DNA of 64,000 nt, taken from positions 1 through 64,000 of the forward strand of contig CAWBSR010000016.1 in NCBI GenBank assembly GCA_963791545.1. The letters are read 5' to 3'. This DNA is from JALYXV01 sp963791545. Lineage in GTDB: Bacteria > Actinomycetota > Acidimicrobiia > Acidimicrobiales > Palsa-688. The position numbers and the translations under genes are program-made. The notes beneath the pieces are model-generated. The model was given only the letters and a program-made list of their open reading frames with translations. It made no database searches and was not told the DNA's origin. Shown in pieces: positions 42,441 to 51,381 of the stretch (position 1 is its first letter; each line of letters starts with the position of its first letter).

Positions 42441-44089
42441 GGGCCCTGACTCCCCGTCATCCAGGCTCCGATCGTGTCCAGGTCCACCTGGCCGGGCCGG
42501 GCCTCCCCCACGACGCGGCCCTGGTAAAGCACCACCAGACGGTCGGCCAGGGCCATGATCTCGGCCAGGTCGAGGCTGATGAGGAGAACCGCCTGGCCGT
42601 CGCCGGTCAGGGCAGCCAACTCCTGGTGGACGAAGGCCGCCGCTCCGACATCGAGGCCCCGGGTCGGTTGGGTGGCGATCATCAGCCGGGGCTTGCGGGC
42701 CAACTCCCGACCCACGACGAGCTTTTGTTGATTGCCGCCCGACAACGATCGAGCGGGAACCGCGACCGAAGCGGTGCGGACTTGGAAGCGCCGCACCAGC
42801 GATCGCGCGAACAGCCCCATTTTCCTACCCGAAAGCCAAAACTGACGCCTGGCGAAGGGGCGCTGGCCCTGGAACCCGAGGGCGGCGTTGGAGACCAACG
42901 ACATCCGCATGGCCAGGCCGGCGGCGTGGCGGTCCTCGGCGATGTGGGCGATGCCCGAGCGCAATCGCCGGGCCACCGACCGCGAGGTGATGTCGTCGCC
43001 GTCGAGGGTGATGCGGCCCTGGACGCAGGGTCGCACGCCCAACAGGAGTTCCACCAGCTCCGTCTGGCCGTTGCCCTCGACGCCCGCCACGCCCAGGATC
43101 TCGCCGGCCCGGACCTCCAAGTCGATGGGCCCGACCGGGGCTCGGTCCGCCGGGCGGGCCGGTTGGGCTCGGGAGCGTCTACGACCGACGCCGCCCCCGA
43201 CCCCCGAGACGGTTCCCGCCACCGCCCCGGCCACGACCAGTATTGGCCGGCCCGCCTCTCCTCCTCGGGTGGGCGGGGCCGGCAACTGGCGCCCGACCAT
43301 CATCTGGGCCAGTTCCGCTTCCAGGGCCGCTCGCCCCGCCCCGGGGAGGCGGTCCCCGGCGCTGAGCTGGCGCAGTCCGATGACCTCGCCGTCGCGCAGG
43401 ACCGTGACCCGGTTACAGAGGTCGATGACCTCGGGCAGCTTGTGGCTGATGAAGATCACGGTACGACCCTGCTCCCGCAGGGCTTCCAGCACCGTGAACA
43501 ACTCCCGGGTCTCCGGCGGCGCCAGGGCCGCAGTGGGCTCGTCGAGGATCAACACCTTGGCGCCCCGGTACAGCGCTTTGAGGATCTCCACCCGCTGCCG
43601 GGCCCCGATGGCCAGCTCGCTGACCCGCCGCCAGGGGTCGATGCGGAACCCGTAGCGATCCGACAGCTCCGCGATCTGGGCCGCCGCGCCGTCGAGGTCG
43701 AGCCGCCACCGGCCCCGCCGGGGCTCGTCACCGAGCACCAGGTTCTCGACCACCGTGAAATCGGCGATGAGGCTGAAGTGCTGCTGCACCATTCCGATTC
43801 CGGCCCTCAGGGCATCGGCCGGGGAACCGAGCTCGACTTCGGTTCCCGCCACCTCGATCCGGCCGGCATCGGTCGAGATCAGGCCGAACAGAATCTTCAT
43901 CAGCGTCGACTTGCCCGCCCCGTTCTCACCGAGAAGGCCGTGGATCGAGCCCGCCTCGACGGTCAGGTCGATGTTGTGATTGGCCCGGACGGCGCCATAG
44001 GACTTCGAGATGCCGCTCAGCTGTATGGCCGGGGGGGGCGGGGAGAGCACGACCGCGGGGAGCGCCCCCGCGGGATCGGCCGTCATCAA
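42437..44089 (-). CDS. Nucleoside-type ABC transporter ATPase, duplicated domain
   Basis: 550 residues. First ABC domain: Walker A GENGAGKST, IGMVQQHFSLI, an ELAIGARQRVEI signature, ILDEPTAALAPPE. Second domain: VEGNGQTELVELLLG in place of a normal Walker A, SLSGGNQQKLVVGREL, and ATQPTRGLDVGA. The degenerate second Walker A is normal for this RbsA/YufO-like family. A Gly/Arg/Pro linker of about 50 residues separates the halves. The ATG overlaps the lipoprotein stop. Confidence 0.93.
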   Translation of the reverse strand: MMTADPAGALPAVVLSPPPPAIQLSGISKSYGAVRANHNIDLTVEAGSIHGLLGENGAGKSTLMKILFGLISTDAGRIEVAGTEVELGSPADALRAGIGMVQQHFSLIADFTVVENLVLGDEPRRGRWRLDLDGAAAQIAELSDRYGFRIDPWRRVSELAIGARQRVEILKALYRGAKVLILDEPTAALAPPETRELFTVLEALREQGRTVIFISHKLPEVIDLCNRVTVLRDGEVIGLRQLSAGDRLPGAGRAALEAELAQMMVGRQLPAPPTRGGEAGRPILVVAGAVAGTVSGVGGGVGRRRSRAQPARPADRAPVGPIDLEVRAGEILGVAGVEGNGQTELVELLLGVRPCVQGRITLDGDDITSRSVARRLRSGIAHIAEDRHAAGLAMRMSLVSNAALGFQGQRPFARRQFWLSGRKMGLFARSLVRRFQVRTASVAVPARSLSGGNQQKLVVGRELARKPRLMIATQPTRGLDVGAAAFVHQELAALTGDGQAVLLISLDLAEIMALADRLVVLYQGRVVGEARPGQVDLDTIGAWMTGSQGP

Positions 44090-45165
44090 GGGGCGGGTGG
44101 CGTGAAGGTTGCCAGTTGGTCGGGCGTGGCGGGAATGGAGATCTTCCCGGACTTGATGTCGGCCTTGGCCTTGGTCACGGCATCTTGGATGTTCTGGGGG
44201 AGGGAGCTGAAGGTGGCATCACAAACGCCGACGGCGTCCTCGGCCAGCCCCAGATTGGCGATGCCGCCCTTGAAGGTTCCCCCGATGACCTGCTGGCCGG
44301 CCCGCACCACGGCCCCCTTGACGTCCTTGGTGGCCGACGTGAGGTATTCGTCGGGGGCCAGTTGCTGCTTGCAGGTATCGGTGCCCATGACCCACGACCC
44401 CTTGCCCCGGGTTTTGGCGGCCTCGTAGGCGCCCAGCCCGCCCGCTCCGGCCACCTCGAAAACCACGTCGGCGCCGGCGTCATAGAAGCCGTTGGCGGTC
44501 TCCTTCACCTTGGTCGGGTCCTGGAAGCTCCCCACATAGGCGACGTCGACCCGGGCCTGGGGGTTCACCGTTTTCAGGGCCGCCTTGAAACCGGTCAGGA
44601 AGCGCACCACCGGTGGGATCTCGATGCCGCCCACAAACCCGAATCGGTTCTTCTTGGTGGTCATGCCGGCGATGATCCCGGCCAGGTAGGCGCCCTCATT
44701 CTCCTTGAACTGGACGCTCTGGACGTTGGTCAGGGGTTGCTTGTTGGCATCCGTGGCCACCGCGTCGATGAGGACGAACTTGGCGTCGGGATGGGCGGTC
44801 GCGACCTCCGCCATGGCATCTTGGATAAGGAACCCGACGCCGACGGTGAGGGTGGCCCCAGAGCCCACCGCTTGCTGGAGATTGGGCACATACTGCGCCT
44901 GTTCCGCCGACTGGATGGCCTGCGACGTTCCGCCCAGTTGCGAGGCGCACTGGTCGATTCCCGCCTTGGCCAGGTCATTGAATCCCTTGTCCCCCAAGCC
45001 GGCCTGGTCGGTGACCATGACCCACTTGTAGTTTTTGGCCGGGGCCCCCGTCGTGGTCGGGCCGGTCGCGGTCGGGGACTTGGTGCTGGAGCAGGCACCG
45101 GCGATCATCGCCGCCACGAGGGCGAGGGCCGTCAGCGGGATCCGACGGCTACGGGCACGGGTCAC
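44086..45165 (-). CDS. BMP/PnrA-family substrate-binding lipoprotein
   Basis: 359 residues from a GTG behind AACCAGGAGGTCCC. The signal peptide ends in a lipobox (MIAGACSS). BMP motifs: VTDQAGLGDKGFNDLAKAGI, VGVGFLIQDAMAEVATAHPD, QFKENEGAYLAGIIAGMTTK, GGIEIPPVVRFLTGFKAALK, and DVVFEVAGAGGLGAYEAAKT. Members such as PnrA bind purine nucleosides; others bind riboflavin. This is the best clue that the operon imports a nucleoside-like compound. Confidence 0.93.
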   Translation of the reverse strand: MTRARSRRIPLTALALVAAMIAGACSSTKSPTATGPTTTGAPAKNYKWVMVTDQAGLGDKGFNDLAKAGIDQCASQLGGTSQAIQSAEQAQYVPNLQQAVGSGATLTVGVGFLIQDAMAEVATAHPDAKFVLIDAVATDANKQPLTNVQSVQFKENEGAYLAGIIAGMTTKKNRFGFVGGIEIPPVVRFLTGFKAALKTVNPQARVDVAYVGSFQDPTKVKETANGFYDAGADVVFEVAGAGGLGAYEAAKTRGKGSWVMGTDTCKQQLAPDEYLTSATKDVKGAVVRAGQQVIGGTFKGGIANLGLAEDAVGVCDATFSSLPQNIQDAVTKAKADIKSGKISIPATPDQLATFTPPAP

Positions 45166-45208
45166 GGGACCTCCTGGTTGGTTCGGTTGGCGAGATCGGC
45201 GGCTGCGT

Positions 45209-46240
45209 TTAGACCTGGCGGGCCCACGAACTGTCGGGCCGGGCAAGGGACGATTCGGCGGCGAGGTCGGCGAGGATGCGCCGGTACTCGATGGTCATAC
45301 GGTCCGAGCGGGTGTGGAGCTCTGTCGTGGTCTCAATCGGGAAGTTGGGGTCGATCCCTTCCAGGAGCCGGCGGTCCTCCTCCTGGACGGCGACGTCGAC
45401 GGCCCGGATGCCCTCGATCTTCTGGGACGACGGATGGTCGTTGCGGGCGATGAACTGGCAGAAGAGCGTCGAGCGGTCGTCGACCGGGGTGGCCGTCTTG
45501 AACAGGACGTGCTTCAGTCCGTTCTCGTACTCGAGGACGCCTCGGAACACGAAGGGCTGTACCAGCTCGGCATGGGTGGTGCGCGTCGTCAGGCCTTCGG
45601 TCAGGCCGACGTTGGCAGCCTGCTGACCTTTGACCCGGGACTGGTAGCTAACGGAGAAACGCAGCGAGTCCCCCTCTCGTGCGACCTTGAAATCCGACAG
45701 GCGGGGGTTGCTGGGATCGCCGACCGTCTCCCGGTGCACCCAGGAAACGTGACTGACGTCCAACGCATTGTCGGTGATGCGCGGCGCCGACGCCTGCCAC
45801 TGCTGCATGACCTCATGGATCAGGGTGTACTCCGGGTCCTCTAGTTCTGCGAGGGTGGGAATGGTGGCGCGGGGCATACCGACGCAAACCCACACCAGGC
45901 CATAGCGCTCGCCGGTCAGGATCGACTGGACGTGGGCCCGGGGCGGAATCGGGAGCTCAGGGTCATTGGATGGGATCTCGACGCAGGCGCCATCGCCGCC
46001 AAACCGCCAGCCGTGATAGGGGCACACCAAACAGCCTTCGTCGATCCACCCCTGCGAGAGGCGGGCCGACCGGTGGGGGCACTGGTCCACGGCGGCGTGG
46101 ACAGCCGCGTCGGAACCCGACCGCCACACCACATAGTTCTCCGCGAAGACCCGGACGCAAATCGGTTCCGTTCCGACATCGGTGGAGTACCCGACCGGGT
46201 ACCAATACTCGCGAAGCGCCGGGACCTCGCTCACCAGCAT
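45209..46240 (-). CDS. Rieske oxygenase (VanA/PobA/N-demethylase type)
   Basis: 343 residues. N-terminal Rieske ligands CPHRSARLSQGW and CPYHGWRFGGDG; the catalytic domain carries ITDNALDVSHVSWVHRE, the NxxDxxHxxxxH iron motif. Short alpha-only oxygenases of this type demethylate aryl ethers or N-methyl groups using a separate reductase that is not encoded here. First gene of the nine-gene reverse operon, 43 bp from the lipoprotein. Confidence 0.92.
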   Translation of the reverse strand: MLVSEVPALREYWYPVGYSTDVGTEPICVRVFAENYVVWRSGSDAAVHAAVDQCPHRSARLSQGWIDEGCLVCPYHGWRFGGDGACVEIPSNDPELPIPPRAHVQSILTGERYGLVWVCVGMPRATIPTLAELEDPEYTLIHEVMQQWQASAPRITDNALDVSHVSWVHRETVGDPSNPRLSDFKVAREGDSLRFSVSYQSRVKGQQAANVGLTEGLTTRTTHAELVQPFVFRGVLEYENGLKHVLFKTATPVDDRSTLFCQFIARNDHPSSQKIEGIRAVDVAVQEEDRRLLEGIDPNFPIETTTELHTRSDRMTIEYRRILADLAAESSLARPDSSWARQV

Positions 46241-46271
46241 GGCCCGACGTTAGAACGGCGCTCGGACGGCG

Positions 46272-46286
46272 TCAACATTTTGTTGA
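46272..46286. promoter_or_regulatory. Perfect 6-3-6 palindrome in a divergent promoter region
   Basis: TCAACATTTTGTTGA lies between the Rieske gene (start 46240) and the aldo-keto reductase gene (start 46325). It is a perfect inverted repeat of the size and symmetry of a dimeric repressor site, and one half (CAACAT) recurs at 46292-46297. It may control the reverse operon and the reductase together. The regulator is unknown. Confidence 0.45.
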
Positions 46287-46324
46287 GCATGGCAACATGG
46301 ACCTAACAAAGGCGAGGAGGACCT

Positions 46325-47362
46325 ATGGCCGACCGCTATCTGCCCGCCACCGACCGATATTCCCGCATGAGCTACCGACGCAGCGGCCGTAGTGGGTTGC
46401 AGCTGCCCGCCATCTCACTCGGGCTGTGGCAGAACTTCGGGGGTGGCCGCCCCCTCGAGAACAGCCGGGCGATCGTCCGGCGGGCCTTCGACCTCGGCAT
46501 TACCCATTTCGATCTGGCCAACAACTACGGGCCGCCCTACGGCTCCGCCGAGGAAACCTTCGGTCATCTCCTCAGGAGCGACCTCGGCCCCTGGCGGGAC
46601 GAGCTCGTCATCTCGACCAAGGCGGGCTATGACATGTGGCCCGGTCCCTACGGTGACGGCGGCTCACGGAAGTACCTTTTGGCCAGTCTGGATCAGAGCC
46701 TGCGGCGCATGGGCCTCGAGTACGTGGACATCTTCTACTCGCACCGCCGGGATCCCGACACGCCACTCGAGGAGACGATGGGGGCGCTGGCCACCGCCGT
46801 CCGGCAGGGCAAAGCGCTGTACGCGGGCATCTCGTCCTACTCGCCGGAGCGGACCCGGGAGGCCATCGAGATGCTGGGGGAGCTGGGCGCACCGCTGTTG
46901 ATCCACCAACCGTCGTACTCCATGCTCAACCGCTGGATCGAGCAGGGTCTGCTCGGCGTCCTCGGTGACGAAGGAGTGGGCTGCATTGTGTTCTCACCCC
47001 TCGCCCAAGGCCTGCTCACCGACCGCTACCTGACAGGCGTGCCCGCCGGGTCCCGCGCCAGCCGCCCTGGGTCTTTGTCGCCCCAAATGCTGAGTGAGGA
47101 CAATCTGGCCAAACTGCGGGCCCTCAACGCGATCGCCCAGCGCCGGGGCCAGTCCTTGGCCCAGATGGCGGTGGCGTGGACGCTGCGCGACCCCCGGGTC
47201 ACGTCCGCCCTGATCGGGGTCAGCGGGGTCGAACAGCTCGAGCAGAATATTGCCGCGCTCGACCGGTCGGACTTCGATGAGGCCGAGTTGGCGGAGATCG
47301 ATCGCTACGCCATCGAGGGCGGCGTCAATCTCTGGGCCCGCTCGAGCGCCGCCGGCCGCTAG
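46325..47362 (+). CDS. Aldo/keto reductase (YghZ family)
   Basis: 345 residues, ATG 46325 behind GCGAGGAGGACCT. AKR catalytic tetrad appears in FDLANNYGPPYGSAEE (Asp, Tyr), ISTKAGYDMW (Lys) and VDIFYSHRRDPDTP (His). QMAVAWTLRDPRVTSALIGV and SGVEQLEQNIAAL are the NADPH-binding C-terminal motifs. YghZ enzymes reduce L-glyceraldehyde-3-phosphate and methylglyoxal. Divergent from the Rieske gene and possibly co-regulated through the palindrome at 46272. Confidence 0.93.
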   Translation: MADRYLPATDRYSRMSYRRSGRSGLQLPAISLGLWQNFGGGRPLENSRAIVRRAFDLGITHFDLANNYGPPYGSAEETFGHLLRSDLGPWRDELVISTKAGYDMWPGPYGDGGSRKYLLASLDQSLRRMGLEYVDIFYSHRRDPDTPLEETMGALATAVRQGKALYAGISSYSPERTREAIEMLGELGAPLLIHQPSYSMLNRWIEQGLLGVLGDEGVGCIVFSPLAQGLLTDRYLTGVPAGSRASRPGSLSPQMLSEDNLAKLRALNAIAQRRGQSLAQMAVAWTLRDPRVTSALIGVSGVEQLEQNIAALDRSDFDEAELAEIDRYAIEGGVNLWARSSAAGR

Positions 47363-47413
47363 GACCTCGGCGGGGCCCGGTGGTCGGCCCGTTGACGCCG
47401 TAGCCTGTCGCCC

Positions 47414-47632
47414 GTGAAGGGTGATCGGGTGGAGGTACTGGTCGACGTCGGCGGCGGCGCCGTCCAGCGGTTCGAGATCGCGGCCACCAAGGCGGGGCGG
47501 AGGGTGGAGATTTCCAACGCTCGCGGCAGCGTCGAGGTCACCGAGGTGACCAGGTCCGGGCAGCCGGTTCGAACAGGCCGCTTCATGGCCGCCCGGGTGG
47601 TCGCCCTCATCGAGCACCCCGCGACCACGTAG
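47414..47632 (+). CDS. Small conserved hypothetical protein (72 aa)
   Basis: Starts with a GTG at 47414. The product has a beta-strand-rich pattern (RVEVLVDVGGGAVQRFEIAA, RVEISNARGSVEVTEVTRSG, FMAARVVALIEH) typical of small actinobacterial proteins of unknown role. No motif. It ends next to a hairpin and is convergent with the YihY gene. Confidence 0.6.
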   Translation: MKGDRVEVLVDVGGGAVQRFEIAATKAGRRVEISNARGSVEVTEVTRSGQPVRTGRFMAARVVALIEHPATT

Positions 47633-47637
47633 CCGGG

Positions 47638-47659
47638 CGGCGGGTGCCTGCGCCCGCCG
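47638..47659. terminator. GC hairpin between convergent genes
   Basis: CGGCGGG at 47638-47644 and CCCGCCG at 47653-47659 form a 7-bp stem with an 8-nt loop, just after the stop of the 47414 gene and before the YihY stop. No T-tract. Confidence 0.4.
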
Positions 47660-47728
47660 GGGGCGGGAGTGGGGCGGCCCGGTGGTCGGGCCCGGGCGGT
47701 CGGGCGCGACGGCGGATGGGCGGTTTGG

Positions 47729-48856
47729 TCAGCGGTCGTCGCCGCGGCGGCCCAACCACTCCACCGTCGAGACGTTTGGCCGTTTGGCGGCTCGGGCGGC
47801 CGAGGGCGCCGCCTGGCGGGGCGGCGGGGGGGACGGGGCGGGGCGCCCGTCGGGCGCTCGGCCGTTGCCGATGGACGCCTTGTCCGGGACCTCGGGGGCC
47901 GTGACCGGGTCAGGTTCGAAGTCCACCTCGATGCGCTCTTCCGGCCACTGGCGTTGCTGGGCGACCAAGGCGGAAAGTACCCGTTCGTCGGCCTCGGTCG
48001 GCGGCGCCATGGGAAGTGCCCGGGGCCAGAGGTGCCGGGCCAGGACCGGGTTCAACTCGGCCGCGTACACCGTCAGTTTGGCCAGCAGAAGCAGGTAGGT
48101 CACAACGCCGATCACCGAGGCGAAGGCACCATAGGTGGCGCTGGTATGGCGCAACTGATGCTGCACCAGCCCCGTCCCGACCGTCGTCAGGGCGGTAAAG
48201 CCGACCGCTCCCAGGATGGCACCGGGAAGGAAACGGCGATCGGTCACCGCCGGGGGGGTAAGGATCCAGAAGGAGGCGTAGTACAGGCCGACATTGAGCA
48301 CCAGGAGTCCCACGGTGAGGAGCACCCGCAACAGCAGACCTTGGCCGTGGCCGGCCGCGATGGCGCCGACAAAGGCGTTGACGAGGAACGCGAAGCCGAT
48401 GATCAACAAGCCCGCCAGGCTGCGAATCAAACGGGTCAGGAACCCGGCCCGTTTCACCTGGGGGACATTCCACACCTGGGCCATGGTCTGTTGGGCCGTC
48501 TGGGTGACGCCTTGGGCGCCATAGATGAGGCCCGCCACCCCGATGACCAGCCCGGCCACGCTGCCGTGAAGGTTGGACCCGCCTCGGCCGGCGTTGAAAT
48601 CGGCTCCGATCACCGGGAACTGGTGCAGGGTGGCCACGATCCCGTTGCCGAGTGAGGATCCGAGGAAACCGAAGATGGTGACGACGACGAGAAGGAGCGG
48701 GTAGATGGCGGTGAATCCGTACCACCCCAAACCGACGACGTACAGGTTGGCCTGGTCGTCGCCGAACTTCTTCACCACGGCAAAGGCGGTCGCGGCCATC
48801 CGGTGTCGCCGCTGCCAGCGATCAATGGCGAGCAGCATCCGCTTCACGACTCCCAT
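47729..48856 (-). CDS. YihY/BrkB-family membrane protein
   Basis: 375 residues, ATG behind AGGAGGTGAA. About six transmembrane helices, with LYVVGLGWYGFTAIYPLLLV, VAGLIYGAQGVTQTAQQTMA and WNVPQVKRAGFLTRLIRSL, GAVGFTALTTVGTGLVQHQL, GVVTYLLLLAKLTVYAAELN. The C-terminal 90 residues are charged and Pro-rich. Once annotated as RNase BN, the family is now treated as a membrane protein of unknown transport role. Confidence 0.9.
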   Translation of the reverse strand: MGVVKRMLLAIDRWQRRHRMAATAFAVVKKFGDDQANLYVVGLGWYGFTAIYPLLLVVVTIFGFLGSSLGNGIVATLHQFPVIGADFNAGRGGSNLHGSVAGLVIGVAGLIYGAQGVTQTAQQTMAQVWNVPQVKRAGFLTRLIRSLAGLLIIGFAFLVNAFVGAIAAGHGQGLLLRVLLTVGLLVLNVGLYYASFWILTPPAVTDRRFLPGAILGAVGFTALTTVGTGLVQHQLRHTSATYGAFASVIGVVTYLLLLAKLTVYAAELNPVLARHLWPRALPMAPPTEADERVLSALVAQQRQWPEERIEVDFEPDPVTAPEVPDKASIGNGRAPDGRPAPSPPPPRQAAPSAARAAKRPNVSTVEWLGRRGDDR

Positions 48857-49036
48857 TTCACCTCCTTCGTCGGCGCTCGAGGTGAAGCACGCAAATCGGA
48901 GCTACCCGACGCCCGGCCGGCACAAACCGTGGTTCCGGGAGGTTCTTGGGCATCGGTTCCCAGAAGGCCGAGGAGTCAGCGACTACCGCCTTGGGATCCC
49001 TCTAGGATCATGGCGGGCGGAGCTAGGGAGGTCGAC

Positions 49037-50506
49037 ATGTTGATTCGGCGCACGACCGTCGGGGTGGCGGCGGCGGCCATCTTGGTTTCGGTACTTTCGG
49101 CTACATCGTCGGCATCCTCGGCGGCGACGACTTCGTCGTCGAGGCCGCCGACGGTGTTGCACTCGGCGCAGATCGACCGCCAGGACGTGGCGCCGCAACC
49201 GGCGTCCGAGCCGGACACGCTGGTGGAGCCGCATGTCGCGGTCTCGCCGTTGCAGCCCCACACCGCGGTGGCGGTGGCCCACGACGGGCGGTTCCCCGAC
49301 GGCGGCGCGGTCGACATCAGCTACGCCTGGACCCGCGATGGCGGAGGCACCTGGCATCACGGGCCCGTCCCCGGGTTGACCCTGGCTGTCGGCGGCAGCT
49401 ACGAGCGGGCCTCGGACCCGGTCGTGCAGTTCGCGTCAGACGGGACGGCCTACCTCTCCACCCTCCTTTTTGACATCGACACCTGTCGCTCCGCCGTCGC
49501 CGTGTCCCGTTCCGTCGACGGCGGCGCCACCTGGGGACCGCCCGTGCTGGTCCACGCCAGCGACGACTGCAACTACTCCGACGACAAGAACTGGCTGGTC
49601 GTCGACAACTCCCGGTCCAGCCCCCATTTCGGCCGGATCTACCAGTTCTGGACGGCGTTCATCTCCCTCGACGGCAACAACTTCACGTCGCCCCAGGTCC
49701 TTCGATTCTCAGACGATCGTGGAGCTACCTGGAGCCAGACCTACATGGTCAATCCGGTGAATGCCAACACCCAGGACTCCCAGCCGATGATCACGGCCAA
49801 CGGGACGATCGTCGACGCCTACGAGAACACCGGGCCCTCCCATGTCGGTGGCGACAGCCCCCGCCGCCAACCACCGCGCCGCCGCACCGCCGACGTAGTC
49901 GCGACCGGAACCGCGTTCGACGCCAGGACGTCCACCGACGGCGGCGTCACCTGGGGCCCAGAGGCCCAGATCACCCCGGACGGGGTGCTCGACCAGCTAC
50001 CTGACGTCCGCTGCTGCCTGCCCGCCGCCAACATCGACCATGCCACCGGGAAGATGTACGCAGTGTGGGTCGCGGCAGGGTCGGGAGACACTGACCCCGT
50101 GCAACTGTCCTCATCGAGCGACGGCAGCGTCTGGAGTAGCCCGCAGACGATCAGCCGGGGTGACGTCGCCGGGGTCCAAGAGGTCAATGTGACGGTGGCG
50201 GCCGACCAAGGCCACGTGTTCATTACCTACGGAACCCGCACCGACGCGGCCAACAACGGCGGCTTCGTGCAACAACAGTTGTCCTATTCCAACGATGGCG
50301 GCACTACGTTCGCAGCCCCCTTTGCCATCGGCCCGGTTTCGGCGCTGCAATGGGCCGCCCAGTCCCGGGGTTATTTCCCTGGCGACTACATCGGGGCCGC
50401 CATTTCCGACAACTTCCTCTACCTGGTGTGGTGCGTCTCCTCGCAGCCGCCCACCCCGGCCCCGTTCCACCAGGTGCTCTGGGGCGCCACCCTGCGCTAC
50501 ACCTAG
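49037..50506 (+). CDS. Secreted sialidase-like beta-propeller protein
   Basis: 489 residues, ATG 49037 behind AGGGAGGTCGAC. A signal peptide (LIRRTTVGVAAAAILVSVLS) is followed by a six-bladed propeller with repeated Asp-box-like turns: SYAWTRDGGGTWHHG, AVSRSVDGGATWGPP, FSDDRGATWSQ, ARTSTDGGVTWGP and LSYSNDGGTTFAAP. These occur in sialidases and other exo-enzymes. The RIP/Arg-triad residues of true sialidases are not clear, so hydrolysis is uncertain. Exported. Confidence 0.83.
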   Translation: MLIRRTTVGVAAAAILVSVLSATSSASSAATTSSSRPPTVLHSAQIDRQDVAPQPASEPDTLVEPHVAVSPLQPHTAVAVAHDGRFPDGGAVDISYAWTRDGGGTWHHGPVPGLTLAVGGSYERASDPVVQFASDGTAYLSTLLFDIDTCRSAVAVSRSVDGGATWGPPVLVHASDDCNYSDDKNWLVVDNSRSSPHFGRIYQFWTAFISLDGNNFTSPQVLRFSDDRGATWSQTYMVNPVNANTQDSQPMITANGTIVDAYENTGPSHVGGDSPRRQPPRRRTADVVATGTAFDARTSTDGGVTWGPEAQITPDGVLDQLPDVRCCLPAANIDHATGKMYAVWVAAGSGDTDPVQLSSSSDGSVWSSPQTISRGDVAGVQEVNVTVAADQGHVFITYGTRTDAANNGGFVQQQLSYSNDGGTTFAAPFAIGPVSALQWAAQSRGYFPGDYIGAAISDNFLYLVWCVSSQPPTPAPFHQVLWGATLRYT

Positions 50507-50987
50507 TCAGAGACGGTCTTCGTAGATCGTTGTCCGGCGCACCCGCGCCGGGCGGCCAACGACGGGTGCCTGACCGACTACGGGGACCACCGGAACCGCC
50601 TCACCGGCGATGGGCATCCCGGCCCCATCCACCGCCACCGGGGCGGCTCCGACGACCGGGGCGGCACCCACGACCGGCGTTCCGACGACAGGCGCAGCAG
50701 CCACCACCGGCGCCTGGGCCACAGCCGGCCCTGCGACGGGCGCTGCCGCGCACCACGGGTTCGACGACAGTCCGCCGGCGCCGGTACACCCGACCCGCGG
50801 GCTCGCCCCATCCACCCCATCCACCCCAGGAGCCCCAGAACAGCAACGACAGCACGGCGCCCAGGAGCCCGACGACCATGAGGATCACCCCGAGGGCATT
50901 CACATTCACACCGTCGACGGGGACATGGACGGCGAAGGCCAGAATGGCGCCCACCACAAAGAGGAAAATGCTGGTACCGATACCCAT
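50507..50987 (-). CDS. DUF6458-like membrane protein, frameshifted before a PVV repeat tail
   Basis: ATG 50987: MGIGTSIFLFVVGAILAFAV and LGVILMVVGLLGAVLSLLFW give two helices, then a Trp/Gly stretch and RRRTVVEPVV. Near 50745 a one-base break separates it from a frame carrying AAAPVAGPAVAQAPVVAAAP, several APVVG units and the ending RRTTIYEDRL, which is the typical basic end of this family. Read through, the protein has about 160 residues. Membrane protein of unknown function. Confidence 0.72.
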
Positions 50988-51097
50988 TTCCGGACGCACC
51001 CTTCTGAGACAGCGACGGTCTCCAGGAAACATCCCCGGGGCCCCCGACCGGTAAACGCCACTCGTCACGGTCGTGCCCCGGTTGACCGAAGGCTTCT

Positions 51098-51271
51098 CTA
51101 GTCTTTCTCGTCGGCATCCCACGCCGCGTTCTGTTGTTCGACCTTCTCTTTCCAGTGCTCCGCCGCTTCCCGTGACGGGTAGGGCCCGAGCCGGCGGCCG
51201 GGCGGGCACCCGCCATCGGCCGGTTCCGGCGTCTGGTGGTCGAGGCACCAGTACCACTCGTCTGCTGACAT
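51098..51271 (-). CDS. Small conserved WYWC-type protein (57 aa)
   Basis: ATG 51271 to TAG 51098, too short for standard ORF cut-offs. The product begins MSADEWYWCLDHQTPEPADG, then CPPGRRLGPYPSREAAEHWK and EQQNAAWDADEKD. The WYWC-L-H / LGPY-REEAE-W / NxAWDADE pattern is a recurrent small actinobacterial protein of unknown function. Codon use is normal for the genome. Confidence 0.75.
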   Translation of the reverse strand: MSADEWYWCLDHQTPEPADGGCPPGRRLGPYPSREAAEHWKEKVEQQNAAWDADEKD

Positions 51272-51381
51272 CCATCAAGTCTGCCGGAGGGTGGCGGGTC
51301 AGCGCCACGGCCGGATTTCCCTGCTACAAAGATGGATGGCGAGACAAGGTCTCACTCGTCACAGCGAGGAGGCGACGAGTT

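Noticed and set aside
42626..45453. Long plus-strand frames opposite the ABC transporter genes
   Set aside because: Complement shadows of the ATPase and BMP lipoprotein genes, whose motifs are unambiguous.
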